A DNA stretch of 26,830 bases from a virus (IMGVR_UViG_3300048597_000649:1-26830), one strand, 5' to 3'; shown: positions 1 to 9,812, counted from the stretch's first letter. Notes: generated by a model not told the origin, from the sequence alone. Made by a program: numbers and translations.

Positions 1-288
1 CTGCCGCTTGATACGCAGGTCTTTTACGCGCCCGATCCACCAACGTGCTTTCGCCCGGTCCCGTTCGGCGTTGGCCCTGAGCCGTCCGGCCTGCTTGTCG
101 AGGCGGGCGGCCTGACGGGTCCGGCCAGCAGCGCGGGCACGGTCGGCCTTAGCTGAAACGGCGCGGGCTTTTGCGTCGGCTCGTTCGGCGGACTTCCGCT
201 TGCGGTTCTGGTTGTTGTAGGCGCGGTAGATGCTGAGCTGGATCAGCCCGAGCCTCTTGGTGATTGCCTTCAGGCGTTTACGAATCAC
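1..288 (-). CDS. Partial basic Ala/Arg-rich protein, runs off the left edge
   Basis: Reading leftwards from a GTG at 288-286 there is an open frame of 96 codons with no stop before the window edge. A good Shine-Dalgarno (AAGGAGAAA) lies just upstream, which supports this start. The visible protein begins MIRKRLKAITKRLGLIQLS and continues as a highly charged Arg/Lys/Ala-rich, probably helical segment with a WW pair near the end. I do not recognise the family. It sits directly downstream of a coiled-coil/membrane protein at the end of the tail gene cluster, where lysis genes often lie, but no peptidoglycan hydrolase motif is visible. The C-terminus lies outside the window, so function stays open. 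Confidence 0.6.
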   Translation of the reverse strand, partial: MIRKRLKAITKRLGLIQLSIYRAYNNQNRKRKSAERADAKARAVSAKADRARAAGRTRQAARLDKQAGRLRANAERDRAKARWWIGRVKDLRIKRQ

Positions 289-351
289 GGGTTTCTCCTT
301 CGGGTTAGCGCGCCTCTTACGAAGCGTCGGCAGCGGGGCTGGCATACGGGA

Positions 352-735
352 CTAGATGCGTCCGGTGAGAAGCAGGTTGATCAGCAGCGTTGCGGCGAGG
401 ACGAATACGCCGGACGAGATACCGGCGACAGCGGCGGGGGCGACCCCTGCCCAGCGGCGGTGTGAGTCAACAGCCTCGGCCTGCTGCTCTTTGGCGACCC
501 GCTCGCGCTCTTCCCTGAGCGTTTCGTCGTGGATGTGCTGCTCTTCGAGCTTGGTCATTCGACCGTTGTGACGTTTGGTCTGGTCTTCGATCCGGTCGAG
601 GCGTTTGTGCGTCTCGCGCTCGATCCGGTTCTGGCCTTCCTTCAGCTCTGCGACGGAGGTGTGGAGGGCTTCGTGGAGGCCGTCGAGGCGGCTCTCCAGC
701 AGCGCCCTGATTGCGTTTCGCTCGGTCGGGGTCAT
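352..735 (-). CDS. Coiled-coil protein with C-terminal membrane segment (possible holin)
   Basis: This is a 127-aa protein starting at the ATG at 735, which overlaps the stop of the preceding tail gene as ATGA. A longer frame to 870 exists but would run deep into that gene. Residues about 5-90 are heptad-like and charged (LLESRLDGLHEALH, then a long E/R/Q-rich helix). Residues about 98-122 are a hydrophobic segment (AAVAGISSGVFVLAATLLIN) followed by a short basic tail. Coiled coil plus one C-terminal transmembrane helix is the layout of XhlA-like and other phage holin-associated proteins. Its place after the minor tail genes agrees with a lysis role. A tail-associated membrane anchor is an alternative. 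Holin is an inference from topology and position only. Confidence 0.7.
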   Translation of the reverse strand: MTPTERNAIRALLESRLDGLHEALHTSVAELKEGQNRIERETHKRLDRIEDQTKRHNGRMTKLEEQHIHDETLREERERVAKEQQAEAVDSHRRWAGVAPAAVAGISSGVFVLAATLLINLLLTGRI

Positions 736-2345
736 ATGTTCGCCGCCTCGTTGAACACGCCCATCCGCTCCATGAGAGCGTCGATCTTCGAGGGGCTGGC
801 ATCGAGGGAGAGAGAGATGGTGTCTGTATCGGCAGTCCAGGTCTCTTCCACGATCCGCCGCGCCTTCCACTCCCGGTCAGGGAAGATGATCTGGTCGCCT
901 GCTTTGATCTTGGATACAGGGTGAGAGATACCGGCGACGTCTTTCACCATGCCTGATATTTCCGCATCGCCCCGCGTCTCCAGCATGTTTTTCTCCTGGA
1001 GTGCGCGGACGGCGGTCTGAATCACGTCGCGCTCTACTGCCGTCTCGGAGATGCTGAGCGGCAGGGTCCGCTTGCGGCCGCGCTTGGTCAGGGCGTTGCT
1101 GCCGCTGAGCGTCATGGCGGGGCTCTCGGTATCGCAGCCCGAGCCGGGCGGGCCGACGGTGAGAGACTTACCGGACGGATCGGTGTAGCGGGCGATGACT
1201 TCGCTGTAAAGCTCGTCGCCGGTCACACCGGCATCGTTGTAGGTGACACCGTTGTCATCCGTGCGAGCTACAAAGGTGCGGCCCGATCCCGGTGGGCGAA
1301 GAAACGGCGTCCGGTTTTCGTAGACACCCCAGTCGGAGATGTCGAAGCGGTTGATCCGAAGTATTGCCTCTTCGAGAGACTCGATATCGCGGAGGACCAG
1401 ATGGGGGATAACGAAGGTCGAGGCTTCAATGCCCCCGGAGCCGCGCCGAACATTCAAGTAAGGACAGAAGGCTTCCAGCAGGTAGGTGAGAACGTCGGAG
1501 GCCAGCACGCCGTTCGGCTCCCCGGTCACGGCCTGTTTCGGAATCGGGTGATCTCCATAGACAGCAATCTTGCGAAGATCCATGCTTTTTTGAGTGGTCT
1601 GAGCGGTGCCGGACCCGTAGAGGACCGGATGGATGAATCTCTTAGGTGTTGTCGGGGTATAGGTGCCGACTGAACTGGAGTTTGTGCCGGTGAGCATGTC
1701 AGCCCCCGTGACGATGCCCCCGCCCGCGTCCGTATCCGATCCTTGCCACTGCCCGATGTGGTTCGCACCGGAGGAAGAGATCATGTCGTAGTAGACCGAT
1801 GCCACCTTCGCCCCGGCCCCGGCGTCGTACCATGCCTCAGTAATTGGGATAGGGCTTGCCGGTGATTCGGGAACTACGAGCTGGAGTGTTGGCAGGTTCG
1901 TAGTTTCATCGGTCAAGACGGCGGGATCGTTGAACGGTTGATAGGTGTTGATGAGCGCGGCCCTGCGACCGAGGGCAGCCCCCGTCCATGCGTTCAAGTC
2001 CCGGTCCACGGGGATGATCGTCGGGCAGGGATTGTCCTTGAGCACCGAGGACCAACCCGTAGCGGTGATGCTTACAGTGTCGTCGTCGCCGTCCGAGGCC
2101 GGGTACTCGATGCCATATCCCTCGAAGAGGATTTCGTTTCCGTCGCCCATCACCACGAGTTCATCGAAGGGGTCGAGATCACGGCGCATTGCCGAGCGCG
2201 AAAGCGTGAAAGACGCCGAGGTCCAGCCCCCAGGAATGGCAGAGGAGCGGGTGAAACTCTGCGGGACGTTCCGGGGGTCCGGTTCATCCCCGGCGATACG
2301 GTCAATCCGACCGTCCACGCGCTTGATGTGGATCTTCAGGTTCAC
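732..2345 (-). CDS. Minor tail protein (tail hub/baseplate-like)
   Basis: This 537-aa protein follows the Dit-like protein with an ATGA overlap (ATG at 2345). The N-terminus (MNLKIHIKRVDGRIDRIAG, then SFTRSSAIPGGWTSASFTLSRS and DELVVMGDGNEILFEGYG) has the beta-rich pattern of phage tail hub proteins, the gp27/Tal-like N-terminal barrels that cap the tail tube. The middle has a region around DISDWGVYENRTPFLRPPG and the C-terminal part a domain that ends in DREWKARRIVEETWTADTDTISLSLD, typical of hub proteins that close with another beta domain. Gene order (tape measure, Dit-like, then this) fits. No enzymatic motif is evident. The general call of minor tail protein is firm; the hub assignment is by position and fold pattern. 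Confidence 0.75.
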   Translation of the reverse strand: MNLKIHIKRVDGRIDRIAGDEPDPRNVPQSFTRSSAIPGGWTSASFTLSRSAMRRDLDPFDELVVMGDGNEILFEGYGIEYPASDGDDDTVSITATGWSSVLKDNPCPTIIPVDRDLNAWTGAALGRRAALINTYQPFNDPAVLTDETTNLPTLQLVVPESPASPIPITEAWYDAGAGAKVASVYYDMISSSGANHIGQWQGSDTDAGGGIVTGADMLTGTNSSSVGTYTPTTPKRFIHPVLYGSGTAQTTQKSMDLRKIAVYGDHPIPKQAVTGEPNGVLASDVLTYLLEAFCPYLNVRRGSGGIEASTFVIPHLVLRDIESLEEAILRINRFDISDWGVYENRTPFLRPPGSGRTFVARTDDNGVTYNDAGVTGDELYSEVIARYTDPSGKSLTVGPPGSGCDTESPAMTLSGSNALTKRGRKRTLPLSISETAVERDVIQTAVRALQEKNMLETRGDAEISGMVKDVAGISHPVSKIKAGDQIIFPDREWKARRIVEETWTADTDTISLSLDASPSKIDALMERMGVFNEAANI

Positions 2346-5050
2346 GACGGCTCTGGCACGTCCGTGACACGCGGGATGACGGTGAGCTGCCCGGTGAGCG
2401 TGTCGAGGTTGGAGTCTGCGGCGTTGTCAGGGTCCACTCGGGAGTCCAGCACGGCCCAGCGAAGGGACTTGCCTTCCGGTCCCGCGCAGGGGACCAGCAG
2501 GCGGTCGCCTTCGTACTTGCCGATCTCACCTACGGCGGTGCCGTCTGCCGACTGACGCAGGGAGCGGTCGGAGGTGATGAAGGCTTTACGGCCTGATGCG
2601 AGTACGAGGTCTGGTGGCGCGTCGGAGGTGATGACCGAGCGAACACTTGGCGAGTAAAAGCTGGACTTGAAGACACTGGTATCGGGCCGTGTGCCCGTCC
2701 ACCATAGCTCGTGGTAAATGCCGTAACCGCCGGTGGCGAGAGTGCCGCCCGTCGCCAGGTCTGTGTCGGCAGGACAAGAGACCGTGTGGTTCCAGCCGAA
2801 TATGTCTTTCGACATAGTGACCGTCGCCGTTCCATCGGTTAAGACCATGAGGGTAAGGTTTCCAGTCCCATACTCCTGAACGGGAATCGCCTTGATCGCC
2901 AGAAGTGTCTCGACTCCGGCCTTGCGCTTACCGATCAGGAGATAAGCCGTCGGCACGGTAGGCCCAGCATTCCACCACACGCCCGCAAATACAAAATTGT
3001 TTGTGTCGGTGTAGCGAGTGATCAGGTAGGACTTATCTTTTGCCGTTAGCCCGAGATTTCGTGGATATGTTGAGTAAATACAACTCATCTGAACCCCGGC
3101 CTGTGTGCCCGTACCGAGTCGAGCGAACCGCCCGCCCCAAGCTGCGGAGTCGGTTGTAGCTGGATCGCGATTTACGAACGAGCCAGAGGTAAACGCCGAA
3201 AAGTCAGTCGCCGCTCCGGTCCCAGACCAGGTGCCGCCCAATTGCGCCACCCGTCCAGCCAGCACGGAGTTTGCCGCCGTTCCGAATCCCCGAGCAACAA
3301 GCCCGCCACCCACTGAAAGCGGCTGAGGATTAGGCCGAGACTCCGAGTAGTGCTCGTCAACCGGGAATACCTCAAGAGCGTCGAATGAGATTATGTCGCC
3401 GGGGACTGTGGACTTCGCCGCGATGCGCGGCTCCCACCTCCATGCTCCCGAGCTTCCCCAAGGGGCGACCTGCGGCGGCTCCAGACGGACCACGCCAAGA
3501 TCAACCCAGTCCCACGCGCCTTCCTGCGTGTCTGCGGGGATGGTCGCCGGGTCATTGATTGTCCAGCGCGTGAGGTCTGCGCCGGAGTATTCGAGCCGGA
3601 CCTGAGTCTCGCCGGTGTTTCCAGTCGGCAACCAGATTCGCGCCCAGATTCGGTAGCTGCCCTTGTGGGTCGGATAGACCCCGCCGAGGGTCTTTCCGGA
3701 CAGGTACGGCGTCCAGCCGTCGGTCATGATGGCGGCGACGACCCCGTTTGTGTAGCCGCCGTTGGTATTGCCTGCCGTGCCGTAGGAGTTAGTGAGTATG
3801 GCCCCGGACATCGGCGTGCTGTCTTTCGCCAGAAACTCGATGCCTGCGGTCGCGGCGGTATCCAGACGATCCGACTGAAGTGAGGTCAGCAGGAAGTTCC
3901 GGTTGGCCGATCCCGTGTCCGTGATCTCCAGCTTGCCGAGAGCGGGGTAGTTGCCGGGCACCGGGCCTTCGACTGCCGAGAGGATTGACTTCGCGGCGGC
4001 CTTTGTGCGGAGCGGGAATACGACCGGGGCGAGCCGGGCGGCAGGTTTACAGGTCAGCTCAAAGGCGAAAACGTTTTGCCCCTGAGCCATCGTCGGCTTC
4101 CAGTCTCCGACGAAGGTGGCTTCGATCACGTCGAAGACAATCGGAGTTCCGTCATGAAGGTACCTCTTGAAGGTTCCGCCAGAGCGGGCCAGCTTCTCGA
4201 TCTTCGACTCCAGGTCGTAGAGGGACTGGAGGAACCTCTTACGACCAAGCCCCTTACGGGTCGCGCTTGAAGCGTGAGCGGTGCCCGTCCACTTACAACC
4301 GGGAGTGTCGCCGTCGAAGTAGTAGGTGCTCTGAGTCTGTTCGAGCTGGAAGGCGTCGGCCAGCACCCCTACGGCCTGCGCAGAGTTATTGGTCAGCAGC
4401 ACAGCCGCCTTTACTCCCGTGCCGCCGAAGGTACGGGTGACTGACACCCGCTGCCAGTCGGCGGTCAGGGTGACTGTGGCGGTAGTTGTCCCGACCAGAG
4501 TCGGCGTCGTGGTGTATTCGGCCAGCCGGAGCTGAACGATCTTGCCGACGTCGCCTGCGGTCTTTGCTTTCACGTAGCAGGAGGCAACCCACGGCACCGA
4601 GGGCGTGGTAGTGGTGAGAACGTCCGAGGTCGCGCCGCTGCCGGAGGTCGTGGTGGTTGCGAGGTCGAGGGCGTACTCTCCGGCCACGCCGCCGAGAACC
4701 CGCGTCAAGGTGGCCGACGACACGGCGCTCCAGCCGGTCAGGTTCTTTTCCAGACTGGGGTTCGGGATGAAGTTCGTCGCCGCGTCCACGCCCTGCGATT
4801 CGGCGATGTAGACCTCTACCGGGATGCGGCGATTGGAGAACCGGGGAGCGCCGGTCCTCTTGTCGCCTTCTGAGGCAATCGTCGGGACGAAGTTGGAGGC
4901 CATCTCAGGCCGAGGGAAGTTCCACTCTCTGAGGCCGACCGCGTGCCCGTGGACCCCACCGGGCACCATCCCGCCCGTTACTTCCAGCGGCAGGTTGGCC
5001 GAGTCTTCACTGATCGGGTCGAGTATCCCTCTTTCCTGATATTCCGGCAT
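2342..5050 (-). CDS. Distal-tail-like minor tail protein with inserted carbohydrate-binding-like domain
   Basis: This is a 902-aa protein whose ATG at 5050 directly abuts the tape measure stop. Residues 1-85 and about 267-340 look like the two halves of one distal tail (Dit) N-terminal domain: strands around IPVEVYI, then FLQSLYDLESKIEKLARSGG and TPIVFDVIEATFVGDWKP, ending FELTCKPAARL. Between them, residues about 86-266 form a separate beta-sandwich-like module. It begins NFIPNPSLEKNLTGWSA and ends YYFDGDTPGCKWTGTAHASS, a pattern seen in carbohydrate-binding modules of tail proteins. The rest (about 340-900) is Gly/Thr/Ser-rich beta structure, probably more receptor-contacting domains. It probably forms the tail tip ring and helps in host surface binding. 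Family calls are from sequence pattern, not a search. Confidence 0.75.
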   Translation of the reverse strand: MPEYQERGILDPISEDSANLPLEVTGGMVPGGVHGHAVGLREWNFPRPEMASNFVPTIASEGDKRTGAPRFSNRRIPVEVYIAESQGVDAATNFIPNPSLEKNLTGWSAVSSATLTRVLGGVAGEYALDLATTTTSGSGATSDVLTTTTPSVPWVASCYVKAKTAGDVGKIVQLRLAEYTTTPTLVGTTTATVTLTADWQRVSVTRTFGGTGVKAAVLLTNNSAQAVGVLADAFQLEQTQSTYYFDGDTPGCKWTGTAHASSATRKGLGRKRFLQSLYDLESKIEKLARSGGTFKRYLHDGTPIVFDVIEATFVGDWKPTMAQGQNVFAFELTCKPAARLAPVVFPLRTKAAAKSILSAVEGPVPGNYPALGKLEITDTGSANRNFLLTSLQSDRLDTAATAGIEFLAKDSTPMSGAILTNSYGTAGNTNGGYTNGVVAAIMTDGWTPYLSGKTLGGVYPTHKGSYRIWARIWLPTGNTGETQVRLEYSGADLTRWTINDPATIPADTQEGAWDWVDLGVVRLEPPQVAPWGSSGAWRWEPRIAAKSTVPGDIISFDALEVFPVDEHYSESRPNPQPLSVGGGLVARGFGTAANSVLAGRVAQLGGTWSGTGAATDFSAFTSGSFVNRDPATTDSAAWGGRFARLGTGTQAGVQMSCIYSTYPRNLGLTAKDKSYLITRYTDTNNFVFAGVWWNAGPTVPTAYLLIGKRKAGVETLLAIKAIPVQEYGTGNLTLMVLTDGTATVTMSKDIFGWNHTVSCPADTDLATGGTLATGGYGIYHELWWTGTRPDTSVFKSSFYSPSVRSVITSDAPPDLVLASGRKAFITSDRSLRQSADGTAVGEIGKYEGDRLLVPCAGPEGKSLRWAVLDSRVDPDNAADSNLDTLTGQLTVIPRVTDVPEPS

Positions 5051-8000
5051 CTAGATTCTGGCCCTTCTGCCGGTAGACCCGGCTGCTCTTTGACGCTGCT
5101 TCGTAATGGAGCCGATCTGCGCTATCTGGCCGTTCACCCTGGCTTCGATATGCGGGTCGAGAGCAGAGAGCGTCGGATCGGCGATGGTGATGTGGACGGT
5201 CGGGGTGCTTCCGGCCATCGGTGAGCCGACGTACCCACCCGAGGCAAACCCGGCCAGAGCGCGGCTGCCGGAGTTGGCAACCCTGCCGGTCATCCGTACG
5301 TTTGTCTGGGCCTGAGAGAGCAGGTCAGATACGGCTGCGCCGCGTGAGCTGACAGTTTCAAAGCGGTCACGGATGTGCTCACGTCGGGCGGTCAGCGGCT
5401 TCATGGCGTTGGCCGGGTTATGCCGCTTGCGGATGGCCTGAGTCTGCTTGCGGATCGCCTTCGAGAACTGGGCACGAATCTTCCGCGCTTCCTTCTTCGA
5501 CGGCCTCTTGCCGTCCTTGCCCTTCAGCTCCTTCGCCATCATGGATTCGTAGTGCTCGCGCATCTTGCGCTCTGTCCGCTCACGCCTGCGGCGGATGTTT
5601 TCCTGCTGCTTGAAGACAGAGCGGGTGCGGTCCTCGTCGAAGGTGCCGAGGTACTTCTCCTTCAGCTCTGCCAGCTTCGGATCAATGCGCCCAAGCATCC
5701 CGAAGAGGCCGTTGTAGGCATCCAGATCGCTGGCGATGGGCGAGTGGGCATCCAACAGCCCGGCCTGACCGCGAATCTTCGGGCGGAAAGGCCTCTGGTA
5801 GCCGGGCAGGCCCATCTCTTTGGCGGAGCGCCCGAGCTTGATCTGGCCCTTACTGAAACGGTCCCAGCGGGCCTTACGTTCGGCTCTCCGCTGGCGGCGT
5901 GCTGCCTCTTTCTCCTTCTGCTTTTCGCTCTTGCCGCTGTCAGTGCCCTTGTAAGACGGCGAACCCTTCCGAGGGCGGCGAGTCTGGCCGAGGATCCACG
6001 CCTCTCCCACCGCGTCAGTCGGGAAGCTGCCGATACCGAGGCCCATCTTCCGAGCGGCGGGGTGCGATACGTCGATGGAGCGCCCGGTCCAGCCTGCGGG
6101 GCCGACGTCGATCATCGGGAAGATGCCGGACTTGCCGTTGATCCCGACGTCAGCGTAATAGGGCTTGCCTTCGGCGGCGGCTTCCATCCATCCCTGAGTC
6201 TTCGAGTTGTTCCAGCCGGAATCTGTCCCGGCCTTCAGATTGAGCGCCAGCCCTGCCTTCGATGCTGCTGAGATTCCCGAGGCCGTCACGGAGTCCGCGA
6301 AGCGGGACACCTTGCCCCGGATGATGCCCCCGCGTGCGAAACCGTTCTGAGCGAGCAGCGCGGCCGCAGCCGACTTCTGTGCGAGGTAGTTGGACCCGTC
6401 CGAGAACGCGGAGCCCTGAACCATCTGGGCGATCATGTGGGCCGGGATGGACGGGTCGTTCTGGTTTATCGAGATCGCGCCGCCGTTGCCGTAAAAGCCG
6501 CGTGTCAGGAAGGCCGAGGCCACCTGTCCCTCGTTGTGCGGGTCGATGCCCATTGAGGCGGCCGTCGAAGCGAGAAGCTGGAGGGAGCCCGTCGAGCTGG
6601 AGTCGCCATAGCCCAGATCCTGCATCCCCGATTCTGCGAGACCGGCCTGGAAGAGGGCCATCGCCACCTTCTTGTTGGCCCCGTACCGGCGAAGCGTATC
6701 CGCGAAGACCGAAACTACCTCTCCATCGGCTGAGTGAAGGTGCCCGCCACCCATCGCGGCGAACTTCTCCTGGAGGTAGGCCGACGCGGCCTTCCCGACC
6801 TTGTTGACGGCGGTCTGCCCGAAGGACTTCAGCGCGCCTTTCCTGCCGGTGAGGAGCTGCTTCTTGATCTGAGCAGGGGAGAGCCCTCCTGCCAGCCCGT
6901 TCACGATGGCGACGTGGATGTGGTCTTCGTGACCTGCCTGAAGACTGGAGTCGCTGAAACCCTGGCCAAAGTGCATCAGGGTCGGGCCGGGCAGATAGGA
7001 GGGGCCGAAAAGCTCAGCGAACTGCGCAGCGCGGGGTTTCAGGATCGACCAGAGGCGACCCTGATTGTTGACGGCGTCTCCGTAGTCGATGGCGTCACGG
7101 CTGCCGTGGTATGTCGAGGAGTCAGCGCGGTAGGTGGAAGTCGGGGTAAAGCCCAACCCCTGAAGCTGCTGGGCCAGACCACGAGCTGCGGGGTCCAGCT
7201 CCGTAAAGCCACCACTGGCGAACTTCGGCAGCCTGCCGCCACGCGCATAGGCGTAGTGCGGCGTGGTCACGTTGGCAAAGAGGGAATCGAGGGAGCCGTA
7301 GTTGCCCAGCCCGAGAGCGCGGGTCATGGCGAGCGACTGCTCGACTTCAGCCTGCTGCGGGCCCGAAAGGATCGCCTCCCCGGGCGCGGCCATGCCCATG
7401 ATGAGCGGTACGGTGTCTTGCTTGCCGCTGCCGGAGATGTATCCGCCTCCGGCGTAGGTCGCGTCGGTCTGCTTGATCCCGAAAGCGACAGGCTCTACCC
7501 CGAGAGCCTTCAAAGCGTTATTGGTCTGCTTGGCGATCTTGCCCATGCCGCCGATGACCGAGGACTGGAGGCCGGACATGGTTTCGCCCATCGACTGTTC
7601 CATGTCGCCGCCACGGGTGCGGACGGTCTTCAGCATCCCCCTGAAGCGCTTGCTCGTTGTCCGCTCAATCTCTCCGGTGCGCTTGGAGTGATCGGTGTCA
7701 ATATCGCGCCATGAGTCCTTGACCGACCTCTTCAGGCGGCCCTGAGATTCAGTGGTCTTCTTCCGCATCGACTGCCACGTTTTGACAACCTGGCGTTCGG
7801 TCTTCTCGGTGGTCCGCTTGGTCTGCTTGCCGAGGTCTTCGAAGGTCTTGCCGATCTCCTTCTTGCCGTCTTCAGCTTCGCCCTTGATCTCGCCCTTGTC
7901 GTTGAGGGAGCGCAGGAACGGGACACCGACCTTGTCCACGGCTTTCTTGCGCATGACGAACTCGCCCGGTTCCAGCATGGCGGGGACGGTGTCTTTCGGA

Positions 8001-9790
8001 TGGAGGCCGGGCACGGAGCCGCCCGCGTTGAAGCCGACCAGCCCGCCGTCGTGCTTGCCCCGTCGCCGTCGTCTGCCACGGTTTCGCCCGTAGCTGCCGC
8101 CGTAGCCTGGCACTGGCGTGCTCTGACCCGGCGTAGTGTTGTACCAGCCAAGCCCTTCGCTGCCGAAGGAGTTGTCGATCTGCTCCTGAGTTACATCGAC
8201 ATTGCCGATACTGGGAATGTTTGGCGCATCGATTCCGAGCTTGCCGAAGATGTTGGCCTCATCGAGGGCCGCGTTGATCCCCGAGATGCCGAGATTGATA
8301 GCCCCGACCAGAGCGTTGATTATCAGCTCGCCTAGTCCTGCCGCAGCACTGATCGCCTTCTTGCGAATCCCCTCGTCTGTGAGCGCAAGGGCGACGCCAG
8401 CGATTGCCGCCACCCCAAACGCCTTGCCGATGCGACCGCCCCACTTGCCCGACATCCGTCGGATTCCAGGCATACGGGCGGCAATAGTCGAACCGAGGCC
8501 GTTGGCTCCAGCTTCAACCGCAAAATAGGGGGCGACAGTTCTGAGGAATCGTTTACCGAGAGCCTTCGCCAGCCGCCCGCCAGCCTTCGCCCCCATCCCC
8601 GCCAGTGCCCCCCAGCCGCCCATGCGCTGGATCAGCCACACGCCGATAGCGAGCTTGCCGAGCCAGCCGGAGTTGACAAAAGTCGTAGCGATGCCCTTCG
8701 CAAGGGCTATCCCGATGCGTCCTGCCCTCTCGGCGACCTGCGGGGCCATCTTCTCTACAACATCCAGTATCCGGTCGGAGAGGCGGTTGAGCTGATTGGC
8801 GATACGCGCCGTCTTCTGCTCGTCCGTCAGGTTCGGGTCAGAGAGAACCTTCACAAAGTCCTGGAACTGCTTGGACGCCTGCTCAATCGCCGGACCCATG
8901 CCGATGGTGAACTGCTGCTGGAGGGAGAACATCGCCACTTTGTTGCGGCGCATCTCGGTCGTTACATCCCCGAGCGCCTTCGACTGCTTGTCACTGAGGA
9001 CGGTTGAGAACTCGTCAGCCCACCGGAGCTGCTCCTTCAGAGACTTTGTGCCCTGCGTGAACAGCGGGAGTACGGTCTGGAATCCACGCCCGAGAAGCTG
9101 CTGCGCTGCGGCCTGCCGGAGCGTGCCGCCTTCTGCGTCTCCGAGGGCGACTGCCACCTTTTCGAGCTGGGCCTGAAAGCCCTGCCCACCGGAGGTCAGA
9201 TCCTTCTGTGAGATGCCGAGACTCTCAAAGACTTCGACGGCGCTGTCTCCGCCGTTTTTTGCTTCCTCGATCTTCTTGGAGAGGGCAGTGAAGGACATGA
9301 CGAGGGACTTGTTGTCAATGTCACGCGCCTTGGCGACCGTAGCCCACCGGGACGCCTGCTCTACGGAGAGTCCGAGGTTCCGGTTGAGCCCCTGAACGGC
9401 CTTGTTGAACTCCAGCGTTGTAGTGATGGCCTGCTTGGCCTGCCCGATGCCGACGTATGCGGCTGCCAGCCCTATGGCGTAGCGGACGGCGGTCTTCATC
9501 TGGTTGCCTGCGGTCTGAGTAGACCTGCCGAGCTTCTCTGTGCTCAGGCGTGCCCGGTCCTGGGCGCGGGTGTAATCCTTCGCGGCCTTCTCAGAGATGC
9601 CGAGTTTCTTGGCAATATCGGCGGTTGCGACGCCGGCCTTCTTCATGGCGGCGGCCTGCCGCATCTGACCGGCAGACATCGAGTCCACTGACCGCTTGGC
9701 GGCAGACACGGCCCGGTCGAACTTGTCGAAGTTCTTGTCGTCGAGCCGCGCCTGAAGGACAGCCTCGATTGCTCCTACCTGGTAGGTCAT
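5051..9790 (-). CDS. Tail tape measure protein with cell-wall-acting-like domains
   Basis: At 1579 aa this is the longest gene, directly after the tail chaperones as expected for a tape measure. The ATG at 9790 has GGAG seven bases upstream. The N-terminal third is helical (Lys/Ala/Gln-rich), with hydrophobic segments near residues 100-120 and several around 380-520. Three later regions resemble peptidoglycan-acting modules. Around 895-959 is an M15-peptidase-like pattern (HGSRDAIDYGD, GHEDHIHVAI, His957/His959). Around 1040-1130 is a lysozyme/transglycosylase-like segment (AESGMQDLGYGD, candidate acid Glu1053). Around 1200-1260 is an RlpA/double-psi-barrel-like motif (DVGPAGWTGRSIDVSHPAA, Asp1228 and Asp1240). 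The C-terminus is a basic helical stretch. The protein sets tail length and probably helps DNA cross the cell wall. Catalytic activity of the three modules is inferred. Confidence 0.93.
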   Translation of the reverse strand: MTYQVGAIEAVLQARLDDKNFDKFDRAVSAAKRSVDSMSAGQMRQAAAMKKAGVATADIAKKLGISEKAAKDYTRAQDRARLSTEKLGRSTQTAGNQMKTAVRYAIGLAAAYVGIGQAKQAITTTLEFNKAVQGLNRNLGLSVEQASRWATVAKARDIDNKSLVMSFTALSKKIEEAKNGGDSAVEVFESLGISQKDLTSGGQGFQAQLEKVAVALGDAEGGTLRQAAAQQLLGRGFQTVLPLFTQGTKSLKEQLRWADEFSTVLSDKQSKALGDVTTEMRRNKVAMFSLQQQFTIGMGPAIEQASKQFQDFVKVLSDPNLTDEQKTARIANQLNRLSDRILDVVEKMAPQVAERAGRIGIALAKGIATTFVNSGWLGKLAIGVWLIQRMGGWGALAGMGAKAGGRLAKALGKRFLRTVAPYFAVEAGANGLGSTIAARMPGIRRMSGKWGGRIGKAFGVAAIAGVALALTDEGIRKKAISAAAGLGELIINALVGAINLGISGINAALDEANIFGKLGIDAPNIPSIGNVDVTQEQIDNSFGSEGLGWYNTTPGQSTPVPGYGGSYGRNRGRRRRRGKHDGGLVGFNAGGSVPGLHPKDTVPAMLEPGEFVMRKKAVDKVGVPFLRSLNDKGEIKGEAEDGKKEIGKTFEDLGKQTKRTTEKTERQVVKTWQSMRKKTTESQGRLKRSVKDSWRDIDTDHSKRTGEIERTTSKRFRGMLKTVRTRGGDMEQSMGETMSGLQSSVIGGMGKIAKQTNNALKALGVEPVAFGIKQTDATYAGGGYISGSGKQDTVPLIMGMAAPGEAILSGPQQAEVEQSLAMTRALGLGNYGSLDSLFANVTTPHYAYARGGRLPKFASGGFTELDPAARGLAQQLQGLGFTPTSTYRADSSTYHGSRDAIDYGDAVNNQGRLWSILKPRAAQFAELFGPSYLPGPTLMHFGQGFSDSSLQAGHEDHIHVAIVNGLAGGLSPAQIKKQLLTGRKGALKSFGQTAVNKVGKAASAYLQEKFAAMGGGHLHSADGEVVSVFADTLRRYGANKKVAMALFQAGLAESGMQDLGYGDSSSTGSLQLLASTAASMGIDPHNEGQVASAFLTRGFYGNGGAISINQNDPSIPAHMIAQMVQGSAFSDGSNYLAQKSAAAALLAQNGFARGGIIRGKVSRFADSVTASGISAASKAGLALNLKAGTDSGWNNSKTQGWMEAAAEGKPYYADVGINGKSGIFPMIDVGPAGWTGRSIDVSHPAARKMGLGIGSFPTDAVGEAWILGQTRRPRKGSPSYKGTDSGKSEKQKEKEAARRQRRAERKARWDRFSKGQIKLGRSAKEMGLPGYQRPFRPKIRGQAGLLDAHSPIASDLDAYNGLFGMLGRIDPKLAELKEKYLGTFDEDRTRSVFKQQENIRRRRERTERKMREHYESMMAKELKGKDGKRPSKKEARKIRAQFSKAIRKQTQAIRKRHNPANAMKPLTARREHIRDRFETVSSRGAAVSDLLSQAQTNVRMTGRVANSGSRALAGFASGGYVGSPMAGSTPTVHITIADPTLSALDPHIEARVNGQIAQIGSITKQRQRAAGSTGRRARI

Positions 9791-9812
9791 ACCGGGTCTC
9801 CAGACGCAACAA

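Noticed and set aside
5375-6271. 298-codon plus-strand frame opposite the tape measure gene
   Set aside because: Leu/Arg-rich shadow with no recognisable motif, unlike the HNH frame, which has a conserved catalytic pattern.
6734-7714. 326-codon plus-strand frame opposite the tape measure gene
   Set aside because: Antisense shadow of a GC-rich gene: no domain, no ribosome site, and the minus-strand product is clearly a tape measure.
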